Source: Micrococcaceae bacterium Sec5.7 (GTDB lineage: Bacteria; Actinomycetota; Actinomycetes; Actinomycetales; Micrococcaceae). Taken from it: 64,000 nucleotides of DNA. The stretch is from the NCBI GenBank assembly GCA_039636785.1, contig CP144170.1, positions 1-64,000 on the forward strand, read 5' to 3'. This document shows, piece after piece, positions 17,761-24,941 of this stretch. The translations under genes were made by a program, and so were the position numbers. Each line of letters starts with the position of its first letter. Within the stretch, counting starts at the first letter, position 1. Below the pieces are notes generated by a model. That model was not told where the DNA came from. It made no database searches and was given only the letters and a program-made list of their open reading frames with translations.

Positions 17761-17768
17761 CCCCGCAT

Positions 17769-17791
17769 GGGGCGGCCCAGGCGACCGCCCC
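17769..17791 (+). terminator. Hairpin after DUF3560 gene
   Basis: GGGGCGG (17769-17775) and CCGCCCC (17785-17791), 7-bp stem; overlaps a second possible stem CCCC/GGGG at 17761-17772. Confidence 0.45.
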
Positions 17792-17808
17792 ACATTTCCC
17801 GGCTTCGC

Positions 17809-17846
17809 TGTCCGGAACCCCGCGTTCGCCAACACCTCTTGTTGGT
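17809..17846 (+). promoter_or_regulatory. Family B element, copy 3
   Basis: TGTCCG (17809-17814), 20 bp, CCTCTTGTTGGT (17835-17846), 33 bp before the ATG at 17880. Confidence 0.65.
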
Positions 17847-17879
17847 GTCAGCGTTTCACCTCGCTCAGAGAGGAACACC

Positions 17880-18089
17880 ATGTCTATCTCAGCAATAGCC
17901 CCACACCCCGCCTCCATCACCTGGACGCAACTGCACACAGCCATCGTCCAGGCCCTGCGCCATGTTGAGCCTGGAAGCCCCGCCTACATCACCGCAGACG
18001 TCCTGACAGACGAACTCCTGGACGCACTTACATCACCCACAGGAACAGAACCTGCGACCGCAACCGGTCAGGGAAGCTCGCCCGAATAG
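17880..18089 (+). CDS. Small hypothetical protein under family B
   Basis: A 69-residue protein of unknown function, helical in the middle (WTQLHTAIVQALRHV). GAGAGGAA precedes the ATG. It appears to head a run of small genes to about 19.7 kb. Confidence 0.55.
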   Translation: MSISAIAPHPASITWTQLHTAIVQALRHVEPGSPAYITADVLTDELLDALTSPTGTEPATATGQGSSPE

Positions 18090-18130
18090 GCCCCGGCCGC
18101 CAATCCACTCCAGTACTCGAAGGACACAAC

Positions 18131-18352
18131 ATGCCCCGCAAATTCGCAAACCTGCGCCCGACAGAACAACACCTGCTCAAAGGTCGCTACCCTGGCCACG
18201 TCTTTGAGCCAGATGAAGACGTCACAGATCCCGGCCGGCCCTACGCTTCACTGATAGCCGAGATCACCCCGCAACCGCCAGCACCCCGCTCGGACGCTTC
18301 ACTGCCCGAAGAGCCCATGCTGCCCCTCTTCGAAGGAAGTGGTGCGGCATGA
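18131..18352 (+). CDS. Small hypothetical protein
   Basis: A 73-residue Pro/Glu-rich protein of unknown function; GAAGGA lies before the ATG. Its stop overlaps the next ATG (ATGA at 18349-18352), indicating translational coupling. Confidence 0.55.
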   Translation: MPRKFANLRPTEQHLLKGRYPGHVFEPDEDVTDPGRPYASLIAEITPQPPAPRSDASLPEEPMLPLFEGSGAA

Positions 18353-18789
18353 ACCGCCCGCCACTCGATGTCGATGCACCGGAGATTGACATCGGCCAGC
18401 TCGGCTTTGGCAAAGGCTATGCCCGCAAGACGCAATGGGCGGCCGCGCGTCAGGCCACTCCCGCCGGCTACCCCTACGTGGCATGGGAAAGCTACCCCAT
18501 CCTTCAAGCGGCTAAAAACCCTCTTGCTGCCAATCCAGGATCCTCGACCCCGTTCCTGCTGGAAGGCGTTTTCGGGCGCCCAGGCTCAAGCGTGGATGAA
18601 AGCTCCTGCTATGTCGGAGCGTGCGCATCCAGGGCTTTGGAACGGCGAGGAATGGGCTGTGGTACCTCTGGACAGACCACGCAGACGTCAGGGACGCAAC
18701 TGAGGCCTGCAGGCCCACAACAACGATCGAAGCAGCTTTCCCCCGCGGTGGGGGCTGGAGGTTGCCTTCGACGGATCCGCGTACCTTGA
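18349..18789 (+). CDS. Hypothetical protein, possibly frameshifted
   Basis: The open frame gives 146 residues. The first 75 or so (through TPFLLEGVFGRP) look like protein; the rest is rich in Arg, Ser, Gly and Cys and looks like out-of-frame reading. Another frame downstream reads HPGLWNGEEWAVVPLDRP and, after one stop at 18701, LEVAFDGSAYLDLSTGDP ending at 18841, which look genuine. The gene may be a decayed version of a longer one ending at 18841. It is coupled to the gene before it by ATGA. Confidence 0.4.
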   Translation: MNRPPLDVDAPEIDIGQLGFGKGYARKTQWAAARQATPAGYPYVAWESYPILQAAKNPLAANPGSSTPFLLEGVFGRPGSSVDESSCYVGACASRALERRGMGCGTSGQTTQTSGTQLRPAGPQQRSKQLSPAVGAGGCLRRIRVP

Positions 18790-18870
18790 TTTGTCCACAG
18801 GAGATCCCCAGAGCCCTTCCTGGGACGTTTTCCGTAAATAGACTGCCAGGAGCAAGGAAAGCGGGAATCC

Positions 18871-19365
18871 ATGACCACAGCCAGATACGCCCAGAACACC
18901 GCCGTCGACAGTGCGACCTCACGCGCGGAGATTGAACGCACACTGGCCCGCTACGGGGCCACAAGCTTCATGTACGGATGGGAAGAGAGCCGCGCAGCCA
19001 TCGGATTCGTCGTCAACGATCGCCAGGTCCGGTTCGTGGTTCCCATGCCGGATCGCAACGAATCCCGGTTCACCCACACCCCGGCCAAGGGCCAGCCCAG
19101 GACACAAGAGGCCGCGGCCAAGGAATACGATCAGGCAGTCAGGCAGAGCTGGCGAGCTCTGGCCCTGGTCGTCAAGGCAAAACTCGAGGCGGTAGCGGCC
19201 GGGATCGTCTCCTTCGATGAAGAATTCTTCGCCCACCTTGTGCTGCCCGACGGCCAGTCAGTCTTCAGCCACGCCAATCCAGCAGTGCAGCGCGCCTTCG
19301 AAACCGGCCAAGTGCAGCCACTGCTGCAAATTGGCCAGAATCCCACCCCCGGAAAGGAAAGCTGA
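18871..19365 (+). CDS. Hypothetical protein
   Basis: A 164-residue protein of the kind found on actinobacterial phages and plasmids, with ARYGATSFMYGWEESRAAIG near the N-terminus and FVVPMPDRNESRF in the middle. Function unknown. AAGGAAAG precedes the ATG. It shares one base with the next gene (TGATG). Confidence 0.65.
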   Translation: MTTARYAQNTAVDSATSRAEIERTLARYGATSFMYGWEESRAAIGFVVNDRQVRFVVPMPDRNESRFTHTPAKGQPRTQEAAAKEYDQAVRQSWRALALVVKAKLEAVAAGIVSFDEEFFAHLVLPDGQSVFSHANPAVQRAFETGQVQPLLQIGQNPTPGKES

Positions 19366-19655
19366 TGGCACAACAGGCCGAGAGCGTAGCCGCAATCCCG
19401 GACCAGCCGGCCACCAGCCGCTTTCCAAAAATGCTCACCCTTGAAGATGTTAGAGATCTCCTCAACGTAGGCATGCCCGCCGTTCGGGCGCTGGTCGCAT
19501 CCGGAGAACTTCGAGGCGTACAGCTAAGCGGCCGCCGCATGTGGCGCGTCAGTGAAGACGATCTGGCGGACTACTTGGAGCGCTGCTATCAAGAGACCCA
19601 GCAACGCATCGCCACGGGCAGCGCAGAACTGATTCCAGGAACAGACGATGACTAG
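19365..19655 (+). CDS. Excisionase/MerR-type helix-turn-helix DNA-binding protein
   Basis: A 96-residue protein with an HTH_17-like DNA-binding domain at residues about 22-66: MLTLEDVRDLLNVGMPAVRA followed by the wing RGVQLSGRRMWRVSEDDLADY. Such proteins act as excisionases or small regulators. Its target here is unknown; the repeated promoter families are candidates. Start and stop overlap the preceding gene by one base. Confidence 0.75.
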   Translation: MAQQAESVAAIPDQPATSRFPKMLTLEDVRDLLNVGMPAVRALVASGELRGVQLSGRRMWRVSEDDLADYLERCYQETQQRIATGSAELIPGTDDD

Positions 19656-19748
19656 CACGACGATGGCGGCGGAAAGTCTCCTGTCGTTGGAAGTCCGACC
19701 CAGCGTCATAGTCAGGCAGATGAGCCACGACATGGAGGACTATCAAGC

Positions 19749-20474
19749 ATGAATACTCAGGAAGTACGGGCAATGCTGGATGCTCTCTTGACCGCCATTC
19801 CCGCTGTGGTCGCCGTTGTCGCTTCAGTCGTCGGCGTCCTCGTTGCCATTGACCAATTGACTCAACGTGCACGGATGCGACGGATAGCCGAGTGGTCGAA
19901 GGCGCTGGCAGAAGAGGAGAAGAGCCCGGATCGGAGTGAGGTTCTATTGCGAGTGAAGACATGGGCGACGGGCTATGTATTGGCTACCGTCTTGGTTCCT
20001 GCCCGCCTCTTTCTAGAGGCGGCATTCTACTGCCTCGCTGTCCCCGCGATGGTCATTTGGACAGTGAGCACCTGGACATCGCTCAGCTTGTCTGTCGTTC
20101 TTGCGGGCTTCGCCGCGCTCTGGGTGCCACTTCGCCGGGCAATCCGCTCCTATTTAGAGCGTTACCGCATCGCCGCCGAATACTTCCGTGATGGAAAGGT
20201 GGTCGCACCGAGACTAACTATTTTGTACCAAATGGAAGGCGGGACCCGACCCGAGTTCTTGTGGAGCGCTCTGCTCGCCGGCGGCATCGTAGCAGCGAGT
20301 GTGGGTACCGGTCTTCTAGTGGGCGACGCTAAGAACCAGGCTGGCGCTTTGCTCTTCGTTATCGGCCTTGGCCTCAGTTCAATCGGCGTCGCGTTCATCC
20401 GGCGTGCTACCCCGCCGCTTCTGCACGGTGGAACCCATCTTCACCAGAGCAAAGAGTCTTCGCCTACCGGTTGA
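19749..20474 (+). CDS. Hypothetical membrane protein
   Basis: A 241-residue protein with about five hydrophobic segments: near residues 12-34, 75-125 (two), 175-195 and 200-215. A charged helix (RARMRRIAEWSKALAEEEK) follows the first. No family recognised. ATGGAGG lies before the start. Its 3' end faces the convergent alarmone operon. Confidence 0.6.
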   Translation: MNTQEVRAMLDALLTAIPAVVAVVASVVGVLVAIDQLTQRARMRRIAEWSKALAEEEKSPDRSEVLLRVKTWATGYVLATVLVPARLFLEAAFYCLAVPAMVIWTVSTWTSLSLSVVLAGFAALWVPLRRAIRSYLERYRIAAEYFRDGKVVAPRLTILYQMEGGTRPEFLWSALLAGGIVAASVGTGLLVGDAKNQAGALLFVIGLGLSSIGVAFIRRATPPLLHGGTHLHQSKESSPTG

Positions 20475-20518
20475 ACTCGCAACAAGGCCCCACACGTTTA
20501 GATTTGGGGAGACTGGTA

Positions 20519-21124
20519 CTAATCCTCAGACTTTTTGGCGGCAAGAGTTGGGCGAATTTCGACGCTATAGCCTTGATTTACCGGCTGCACCCTCGACTCA
20601 ACGATGATCTTTTCGGCGCCGTCGCGCTTGACCTTCATCCCGGTGACCCCAGACATCAGCCGCTTTCTCTTGCCCCGCCTAATGTCACTCGCCAGGGAAA
20701 TGGCGGCATGGCGCCTCGAAAGATCGTAGGTCTTCACGGTAACCCAGCGTCCCAGCTTGAGATCCTGGACAACCTGAGTGGACGGCCTCTTCGACCCTTT
20801 TCCAGCCGGCAGCCCCAGGTCAGATGTGCTGCGCTTGTCGCTTTCGTTCTGGTTGCGGAATTCTTCAACCACCCACCCCAAGGACCGCTCGTCGATCCTA
20901 TTGAGTTCCGGGATTTTCTTGAGAACGTCTTTGGCTGACATCTCTTTGAAAACGACACCCTCGACGTACCCAGGACCCGCCTCCAGCTCCGGGTACCTGT
21001 GCCAGCTGCCGGTATTTGGAACGTAGACGAAGAACCGACGCGGACTGGTTTTAGCCCTGGCCCCTATCCACAAAAGATTTCCATCTTCATCGAGTACTTG
21101 CTCATACCCGTACTGGTCAGTCAC
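20519..21124 (-). CDS. Hypothetical third gene of alarmone operon
   Basis: A 201-residue soluble basic protein with no recognised family. The GTG start at 21124 overlaps the TGA of the synthetase gene by 4 bp, so it is translated with it. In toxic small alarmone synthetase units the partner genes encode neutralisers; this product could be such a partner, a target adaptor, or unrelated. Confidence 0.6.
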   Translation of the reverse strand: MTDQYGYEQVLDEDGNLLWIGARAKTSPRRFFVYVPNTGSWHRYPELEAGPGYVEGVVFKEMSAKDVLKKIPELNRIDERSLGWVVEEFRNQNESDKRSTSDLGLPAGKGSKRPSTQVVQDLKLGRWVTVKTYDLSRRHAAISLASDIRRGKRKRLMSGVTGMKVKRDGAEKIIVESRVQPVNQGYSVEIRPTLAAKKSED

Positions 21125-21930
21125 TTCTTCCTCCTCTCCACCGACGTTCCGCCGAGCTTCTTTAACTTGTCTATACCTGGTGGACCAGGAAGTGAAGCGC
21201 TACGCTCCGTCATCTGCATCTCCAGATCCGACCTGCGAGGATCCCCAGGCTCCAGCTGGCGGGCCTCCTCATAGATCAGATGGACCTCATCTTTGATCTT
21301 CTGGGAATGCTCCGAGTGGACCTGCAGCTCGAAAAGCCGCCCCTTGGGACTTCGCACAGTAAGGTGCAGGCCCTTATAGCTGCTTCCATCAACATATGAA
21401 TGCTCAGCTTCTACTACCTCATACCCCTGACTCTTCAAGTGCTCCACGGCCGACGTAGCGGTAGGAACCAGGTGGTCGTGATCCGCCGCTTCGATTGTGT
21501 ACCTGACGATGTCGGTCATCCTGGATGCCACCTCCGCCGGCGACATGGGACGCGCAGAGGCAGCGGCCAGCTTCACGCGATCGCGTATCTTGCGAGCGAG
21601 CGAGGACGGGGACTTCATCCTGAATTCGAGTCCGGAGGCGCGGGCACCGGAAGGAACCGAAGCCATGATGTCAGTGGTTATCTGCGATTCATCAGCCGCT
21701 ACATCCGCCAGTGTTCCGATTGCCTCCGCAACAACTGCGGCCGGCAGCGCCGGCTTACCCGGCTCCACAGCCCACAGCTGGTCCAGCTCTGGTTCCTGAT
21801 GACCTTCCACGGACCAGGTTACGTCTGGACGGTCCTCGGCATGCTCGGGCAGGAGATCCGCGTGACTCAGCTGCTTGAGCCTCCTGGAATCCCTGCATCT
21901 GCGCCCGCCTTCGGCACAAGATCTACACAT
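21121..21930 (-). CDS. RelA/SpoT-domain (p)ppGpp synthetase-like protein
   Basis: A 269-residue protein with a RelA/SpoT nucleotidyltransferase domain at residues about 80-220, which transfers pyrophosphate from ATP to a guanine or adenine nucleotide. Visible signatures are RMKSPSSLARK (104-114), DIVR (140-143), the substrate-stacking SYKGLH (184-189) and FELQVHSEHS (200-209), so the catalytic Asp, Tyr and Glu positions are kept. The first 15 residues contain three Cys (MCRSCAEGGRRC), a possible zinc site. There are no TGS or ACT regulatory domains, so this is a small synthetase. It sits between an HD hydrolase gene (1-bp overlap) and an unknown gene (4-bp overlap). Confidence 0.82.
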   Translation of the reverse strand: MCRSCAEGGRRCRDSRRLKQLSHADLLPEHAEDRPDVTWSVEGHQEPELDQLWAVEPGKPALPAAVVAEAIGTLADVAADESQITTDIMASVPSGARASGLEFRMKSPSSLARKIRDRVKLAAASARPMSPAEVASRMTDIVRYTIEAADHDHLVPTATSAVEHLKSQGYEVVEAEHSYVDGSSYKGLHLTVRSPKGRLFELQVHSEHSQKIKDEVHLIYEEARQLEPGDPRRSDLEMQMTERSASLPGPPGIDKLKKLGGTSVERRKK

Positions 21931-22385
21931 CAGGCAGCTGCCAGCAGCTTCCTGGCCAGGGCATACTTGTTCCGCAGCCTCTCGGCCGTCTGGGGATCCA
22001 GGCGCGAAACCCTCTCAGGGGAAGTATTGTCTGCCAGATCCGCAGTCTTCACCATGACGGCCAGCGGATTCGACCTGACCCGGGCGAAGTAGTCTTCCAT
22101 TCCCTCACCGGCCCGCTTTGTCATCGAGTCAACCGCGGCAACAACCGAACCGGGAAACCCTGCTTCAAGGAGATCCTGCAGCGAGATCTTGGTGTCTTCA
22201 ACGACGTCGTGCAACCATGCGACCGCCACCGCTTCATCCGGCGCATCAACGAAGAGGGACCGCACGAACTCAGCCACCCGGGCCGGGTGCTCAATGTAAG
22301 CAGCGCCGGCTTTATCGGTCTGCCCTTCGTGTGCCTCTGCAGCCAAGCGCGCGGCTCGGGCTACAAGGTCCTGGTTGCGTTCCAT
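21930..22385 (-). CDS. HD-domain (p)ppGpp hydrolase-like protein (SpoT/MESH1 type)
   Basis: A 151-residue single HD domain with the full metal set of Rel/MESH1 hydrolases: AHEGQ (18-22), YIEHPARVA (30-38), WLHDVVED (57-64) and KTADLADN (113-120). These enzymes remove pyrophosphate from ppGpp. Its stop shares one base with the start of the synthetase gene, so hydrolase is made first. Order and coupling fit a toxin-antitoxin arrangement in which hydrolase neutralises a toxic synthetase; they also fit a plain split Rel enzyme. Confidence 0.85.
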   Translation of the reverse strand: MERNQDLVARAARLAAEAHEGQTDKAGAAYIEHPARVAEFVRSLFVDAPDEAVAVAWLHDVVEDTKISLQDLLEAGFPGSVVAAVDSMTKRAGEGMEDYFARVRSNPLAVMVKTADLADNTSPERVSRLDPQTAERLRNKYALARKLLAAA

Positions 22386-22497
22386 GCGTCCAATCTATCG
22401 ATTTCCTGACCGCGAAACAAGGGTGACACCCTTGCCCGCCCAGCCGGATGGCCGCAAAAACGAAGGAGACCCCCACCAGGCAAGAAAGGTCTTAATT

Positions 22498-22676
22498 GTC
22501 AGATCAAGTCCGCTGCCTGGTGAGGGCCATGATCCGCCGGAAGCAAAACTGTCGCAGCGGATGCTATCGAGGCTACATCAACCGGTGCTTGCGAATCCAT
22601 CCACGCACTGCCTACGATGAGCGGGAAGGGCGGCCCCCAAACCTCCTGTCGAGTCCTGGGGGCCGCCTTCTTCTTT
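22498..22676 (+). other. Degenerate family A copy with terminator; possible small RNA or ORF
   Basis: GTCAGATCAAGTCCG at 22498-22512 keeps the first 12 bases of the leader word, but there is no TTGACA at the right distance. A strong T-rich terminator ends at 22676. Between them lies a basic Cys-rich frame starting ATGATCCGCC near 22528 (RRKQNCRSGCYRGYINRC), which would run past the terminator to 22723. It may be a decayed cassette or a short transcript of about 180 bases. Confidence 0.35.
22629..22676 (+). terminator. Rho-independent terminator
   Basis: GGCGGCCCCCA (22629-22639) and TGGGGGCCGCC (22657-22667) form an 11-bp stem followed by TTCTTCTTT. It is one of the few hairpins here with a T-rich tail. 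Confidence 0.8.
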
Positions 22677-22772
22677 GCCCTCACACAGGCACTCCCCAGG
22701 CGGCCAGAACGCTACTAGATTGATTCGGCCACTGCCGCCGGCCAGTTCCGGGCAGACGCTCCAACCTTGCAA

Positions 22773-22833
22773 CGAAACCCGCTTGACACCTCTCTTTTCT
22801 GACAGTAGTTTTATATATGTCAGATCAAGTTAA
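22773..22833 (+). promoter_or_regulatory. Family A promoter, copy 11
   Basis: CGAAACCCGC block, TTGACA (22783-22788), 17-bp spacer, TAGTTT (22806-22811), GTCAGATCAAGTTAA from 22819, directly followed by GGGAGGG. Confidence 0.83.
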
Positions 22834-22844
22834 GGGAGGGTGAA

Positions 22845-22937
22845 ATGCTCCGTTCGTCTCAGAACCGCACTGCGCCGACCCGGCGCTCTGCCCCCCGGAC
22901 CCTGGCCTCCGCCGGGACCGCAGGAACCCAGCCATGA
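22845..22937 (+). CDS. Short basic leader ORF
   Basis: A 30-codon frame starting MLRSSQNRTAPTRRSAPRTL, placed 6 bases after GGGAGGG and directly behind family A copy 11. Its TGA overlaps the next ATG (ATGA at 22934-22937). Ribosomes reaching the next gene would come from this frame, so it is either a real small protein or a coupling leader. Confidence 0.5.
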   Translation: MLRSSQNRTAPTRRSAPRTLASAGTAGTQP

Positions 22938-23161
22938 AGATCAACCTGCACGAGGACGCCGAATCGTCCGATGTCGCACAGTGGGCCGCCTGTAACAGAA
23001 TTCTCACCGGCCATGGCTGGAGCGGTCAGGACGCGGCCGCCATCGAAAACCTGATGCTCAAAAACCCCTCATTCCGCCGGCGCCTGCTGTTGCTGTATCT
23101 CGCCGCCCAACAGCACGGCAAACCCGCCGGACAGCCGCTGCCGGGAAAGTCCCCGCAATAG
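22934..23161 (+). CDS. Small hypothetical protein
   Basis: A 75-residue protein, acidic at the start and basic later (NPSFRRRLLLLYLAAQQHG). Function unknown. It has no ribosome site of its own and depends on the overlapping 30-codon frame. Confidence 0.6.
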   Translation: MKINLHEDAESSDVAQWAACNRILTGHGWSGQDAAAIENLMLKNPSFRRRLLLLYLAAQQHGKPAGQPLPGKSPQ

Positions 23162-23173
23162 CCAGCCGGATTC

Positions 23174-23210
23174 TGTCCGAAACCTTCATTCACCGGCCCC
23201 TCTTGTTGGT
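23174..23210 (+). promoter_or_regulatory. Family B element, copy 4
   Basis: TGTCCG (23174-23179), 19 bp, CCTCTTGTTGGT (23199-23210), 25 bp before the ATG at 23236. Confidence 0.65.
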
Positions 23211-23235
23211 ACCGACACCAACCAAGGAGCAAGCC

Positions 23236-23493
23236 ATGAATCAGCCCGCCCACACCAAGCAGATCGCCGCGATCTTCCCAGAGGAAGCGAGGGTCATTGA
23301 ATCTAGCGTGGATCCGAATGTCATAGTCGACCCCTTCCAGGTCCCCGGATATTCGGAGGACCTCAGCTGCCGCGAACGCGAAGAGATCCTGGACGAAGCC
23401 GAATGGGCCCTTGAGGACCAGGCCGAGCCGGAAGACTCAGCATCCGGAGAAACCCCACACCTCAAGCGGGCTCTTTCCCAAACCCTTCGGTGA
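23236..23493 (+). CDS. Hypothetical acidic protein under family B
   Basis: An 85-residue, strongly acidic protein (CREREEILDEAEWALEDQAE) of unknown function. AAGGAGCAAGCC precedes the ATG, and an in-frame start upstream at 23203 would fall inside the family B box. The stop overlaps the GTG of the protease gene by 3 bases. Confidence 0.6.
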   Translation: MNQPAHTKQIAAIFPEEARVIESSVDPNVIVDPFQVPGYSEDLSCREREEILDEAEWALEDQAEPEDSASGETPHLKRALSQTLR

Positions 23494-24080
23494 GATTAGT
23501 CAACGACAGCGGACGGCATGACTCAAAGCGCAGGCATGCCGTCCGCTTTCGTATCCGAAAATTACGAATCACGATCACCCCGGGCGCTGCCATCGAAGGC
23601 TCCGCGCTTGCGGCCTCCTGGTGGGTGATCACCTCGCTCGCAGCCTCCCCCACTCACATAACACTGGACACCGTCCCGCCGGCCCTTCTTTTCGGCGCCG
23701 CCTGCTTCGCAACCGCTTTGGCCCATGAAGCCGGGCACGTTCTCTGCAGCCTGGCCCTCAGAAGACGAGTCCATACCATCCACGTCGGAGCCTCATCGTT
23801 CATTCACCACGACCAAGGACACCCCGTTGAGGATCTTCTGATTCTTACCGCGGGCCCCGTTACCCAGATCCTTGCCGGAATAGCACTCCTGGCCGCGGGC
23901 TTCCCCGCCGGGAACACCGCCATTATGTGGGCCGGCACTTTCAGCATGGCTTCCGGCTCGGCGCAGCTCCTGCCCATCGGCCCCGTCACCGCAGACGGGC
24001 GCAAAATCTGGAGGAGCATCACCCTGCGTCCCAATAAGGAAATTCCTGATTCCGGGGGATCCTTGTCGAAAGCTGCTTGA
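23490..24080 (+). CDS. M50-like membrane metalloprotease
   Basis: A 196-residue membrane protein. HEAGHVLCSLALRRRVH near residue 80 carries the HExxH zinc motif of site-2 proteases, within a hydrophobic segment (LFGAACFATALAHEAGH). Further hydrophobic stretches follow, and LLPIGPVTADGRKIW near 167 resembles the second metal-binding site (usually NxxPxxxLDG) with the Asp kept. It is shorter than typical M50 proteases. It is coupled to the preceding gene (GTGA) and may cleave a membrane-bound regulator; the substrate is unknown. Its 3' end overlaps family A copy 12. Confidence 0.68.
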   Translation: MRLVNDSGRHDSKRRHAVRFRIRKLRITITPGAAIEGSALAASWWVITSLAASPTHITLDTVPPALLFGAACFATALAHEAGHVLCSLALRRRVHTIHVGASSFIHHDQGHPVEDLLILTAGPVTQILAGIALLAAGFPAGNTAIMWAGTFSMASGSAQLLPIGPVTADGRKIWRSITLRPNKEIPDSGGSLSKAA

Positions 24081-24127
24081 CAGCAGGCCGGTACGTTACT
24101 AGTTTTATATTTGTCAGATCAAGTAAT
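24067..24127 (+). promoter_or_regulatory. Family A promoter, copy 12
   Basis: CGAAAGCTGC block, TTGACA (24077-24082), 17-bp spacer, TAGTTT (24100-24105), GTCAGATCAAGTAAT from 24113. Upstream GCGTCCCAA and ATTCCTGAT match the region before copies 2 and 3. Confidence 0.8.
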
Positions 24128-24142
24128 TAGAAAGGTACCGTC

Positions 24143-24382
24143 ATGCAAAACCCATCCCTGCCTCTGCCGTCCCCGAAGCACAGTTCCGCAGCTCCCGGCC
24201 AGGCAGCATCCTGCAACAACTCCAGCTCAACGTCCAAGGGGCGGGTCACCAACTTGAGGGACTTCGCCCAGGCCAAGCTGCGCCTTTCGGACAGCACATT
24301 CGAAAGGCACCTGGTTTCCGTAGCCGACTCCGACTACCAGGCGCCGGCCAGTCACTCTGTTGACCTGGAGCGGACGCCATGA
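24143..24382 (+). CDS. Small hypothetical protein
   Basis: A 79-residue Ser/Pro-rich protein of unknown function with RVTNLRDFAQAKLRLSDSTF in the middle. AGAAAGG is the ribosome site. Its TGA overlaps the next ATG (ATGA at 24379). Confidence 0.6.
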   Translation: MQNPSLPLPSPKHSSAAPGQAASCNNSSSTSKGRVTNLRDFAQAKLRLSDSTFERHLVSVADSDYQAPASHSVDLERTP

Positions 24383-24819
24383 CCCCGCGCGTGCTCAAAC
24401 TGCTACAGGACAAACGCCAGGCGATCGACGCGGCAACCGAGAAGCGCGAGGATGCCATCAGCGGCCTTGTGCGTTGGATCTCCTCAACCCACAGTGCCTC
24501 CGGCCGGTCCCTGGTGGAGCTGATCCGTGAAGCCGGATTGAGCCGGCAGACATACTACAAACGCCAGGCCGCCGGCACGAACCAGGGCGTGACTCAGGAC
24601 TTCCATGCACTCCGAAAGAGCTTTACGGAGGCGGAATCGGAACTGGAGACACTGCGGAAGGAGCGCCAGGAACTTGTAGCAGAAGCTGCAGCTCCGACCG
24701 CCGAGGAAGTCGCCCGGGCAGCCGGGGTAACAGCGACCTGGGTCAGGGTCCTGCGTCGCCAGCTGGCGAACGAGGGCACCGAAGCCGGCGCACCGCGGCC
24801 TGACAAACAGCACAGCTAA
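24379..24819 (+). CDS. Putative DNA-binding coiled-coil protein
   Basis: A 146-residue protein. Residues about 40-65 (SGRSLVELIREAGLSRQTYY) look like a helix-turn-helix, followed by a coiled coil at 75-115 (ESELETLRKERQELVAEA) and a second HTH-like segment at 115-137 (AEEVARAAGVTATWVRVLRR). Two DNA-binding motifs on a dimerising stalk suggest a regulator or a partition-type protein. It is coupled to the previous gene. It is a candidate binder of the family A leader word, without direct evidence. Confidence 0.6.
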   Translation: MTPRVLKLLQDKRQAIDAATEKREDAISGLVRWISSTHSASGRSLVELIREAGLSRQTYYKRQAAGTNQGVTQDFHALRKSFTEAESELETLRKERQELVAEAAAPTAEEVARAAGVTATWVRVLRRQLANEGTEAGAPRPDKQHS

Positions 24820-24883
24820 CAAGTTTGCCGCTCAAACGGGAACGCGGCGCAGGCCTGGACCTCACCCAGTGGCCGAATACACC

Positions 24884-24930
24884 AAAAGCCCTCGTGGTGA
24901 CTGCGACTTCCAGTCACCACGAGGGCTTTT
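24884..24930. terminator. Strong bidirectional terminator
   Basis: A 20-bp perfect stem (24884-24903 with 24911-24930), AAAAGCCCTCG outermost, 7-base loop. The A-run and T-run let it work on both strands. It separates the + strand cassettes from the - strand FtsK-like operon. Confidence 0.9.
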
Positions 24931-24941
24931 GTTATGCCAGG

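Noticed and set aside
213..22833. A leaderless peptide MSDQVK encoded by ATGTCAGATCAAGTTAA in family A copies.
   Set aside because: The ATG is missing in copies 4, 10 and 12 and the downstream frame is not kept: it stops after 8 codons in copies 7 and 11 and runs out of frame with the gene in others. Conservation is of the bases, not a peptide, so an operator or RNA word is preferred.
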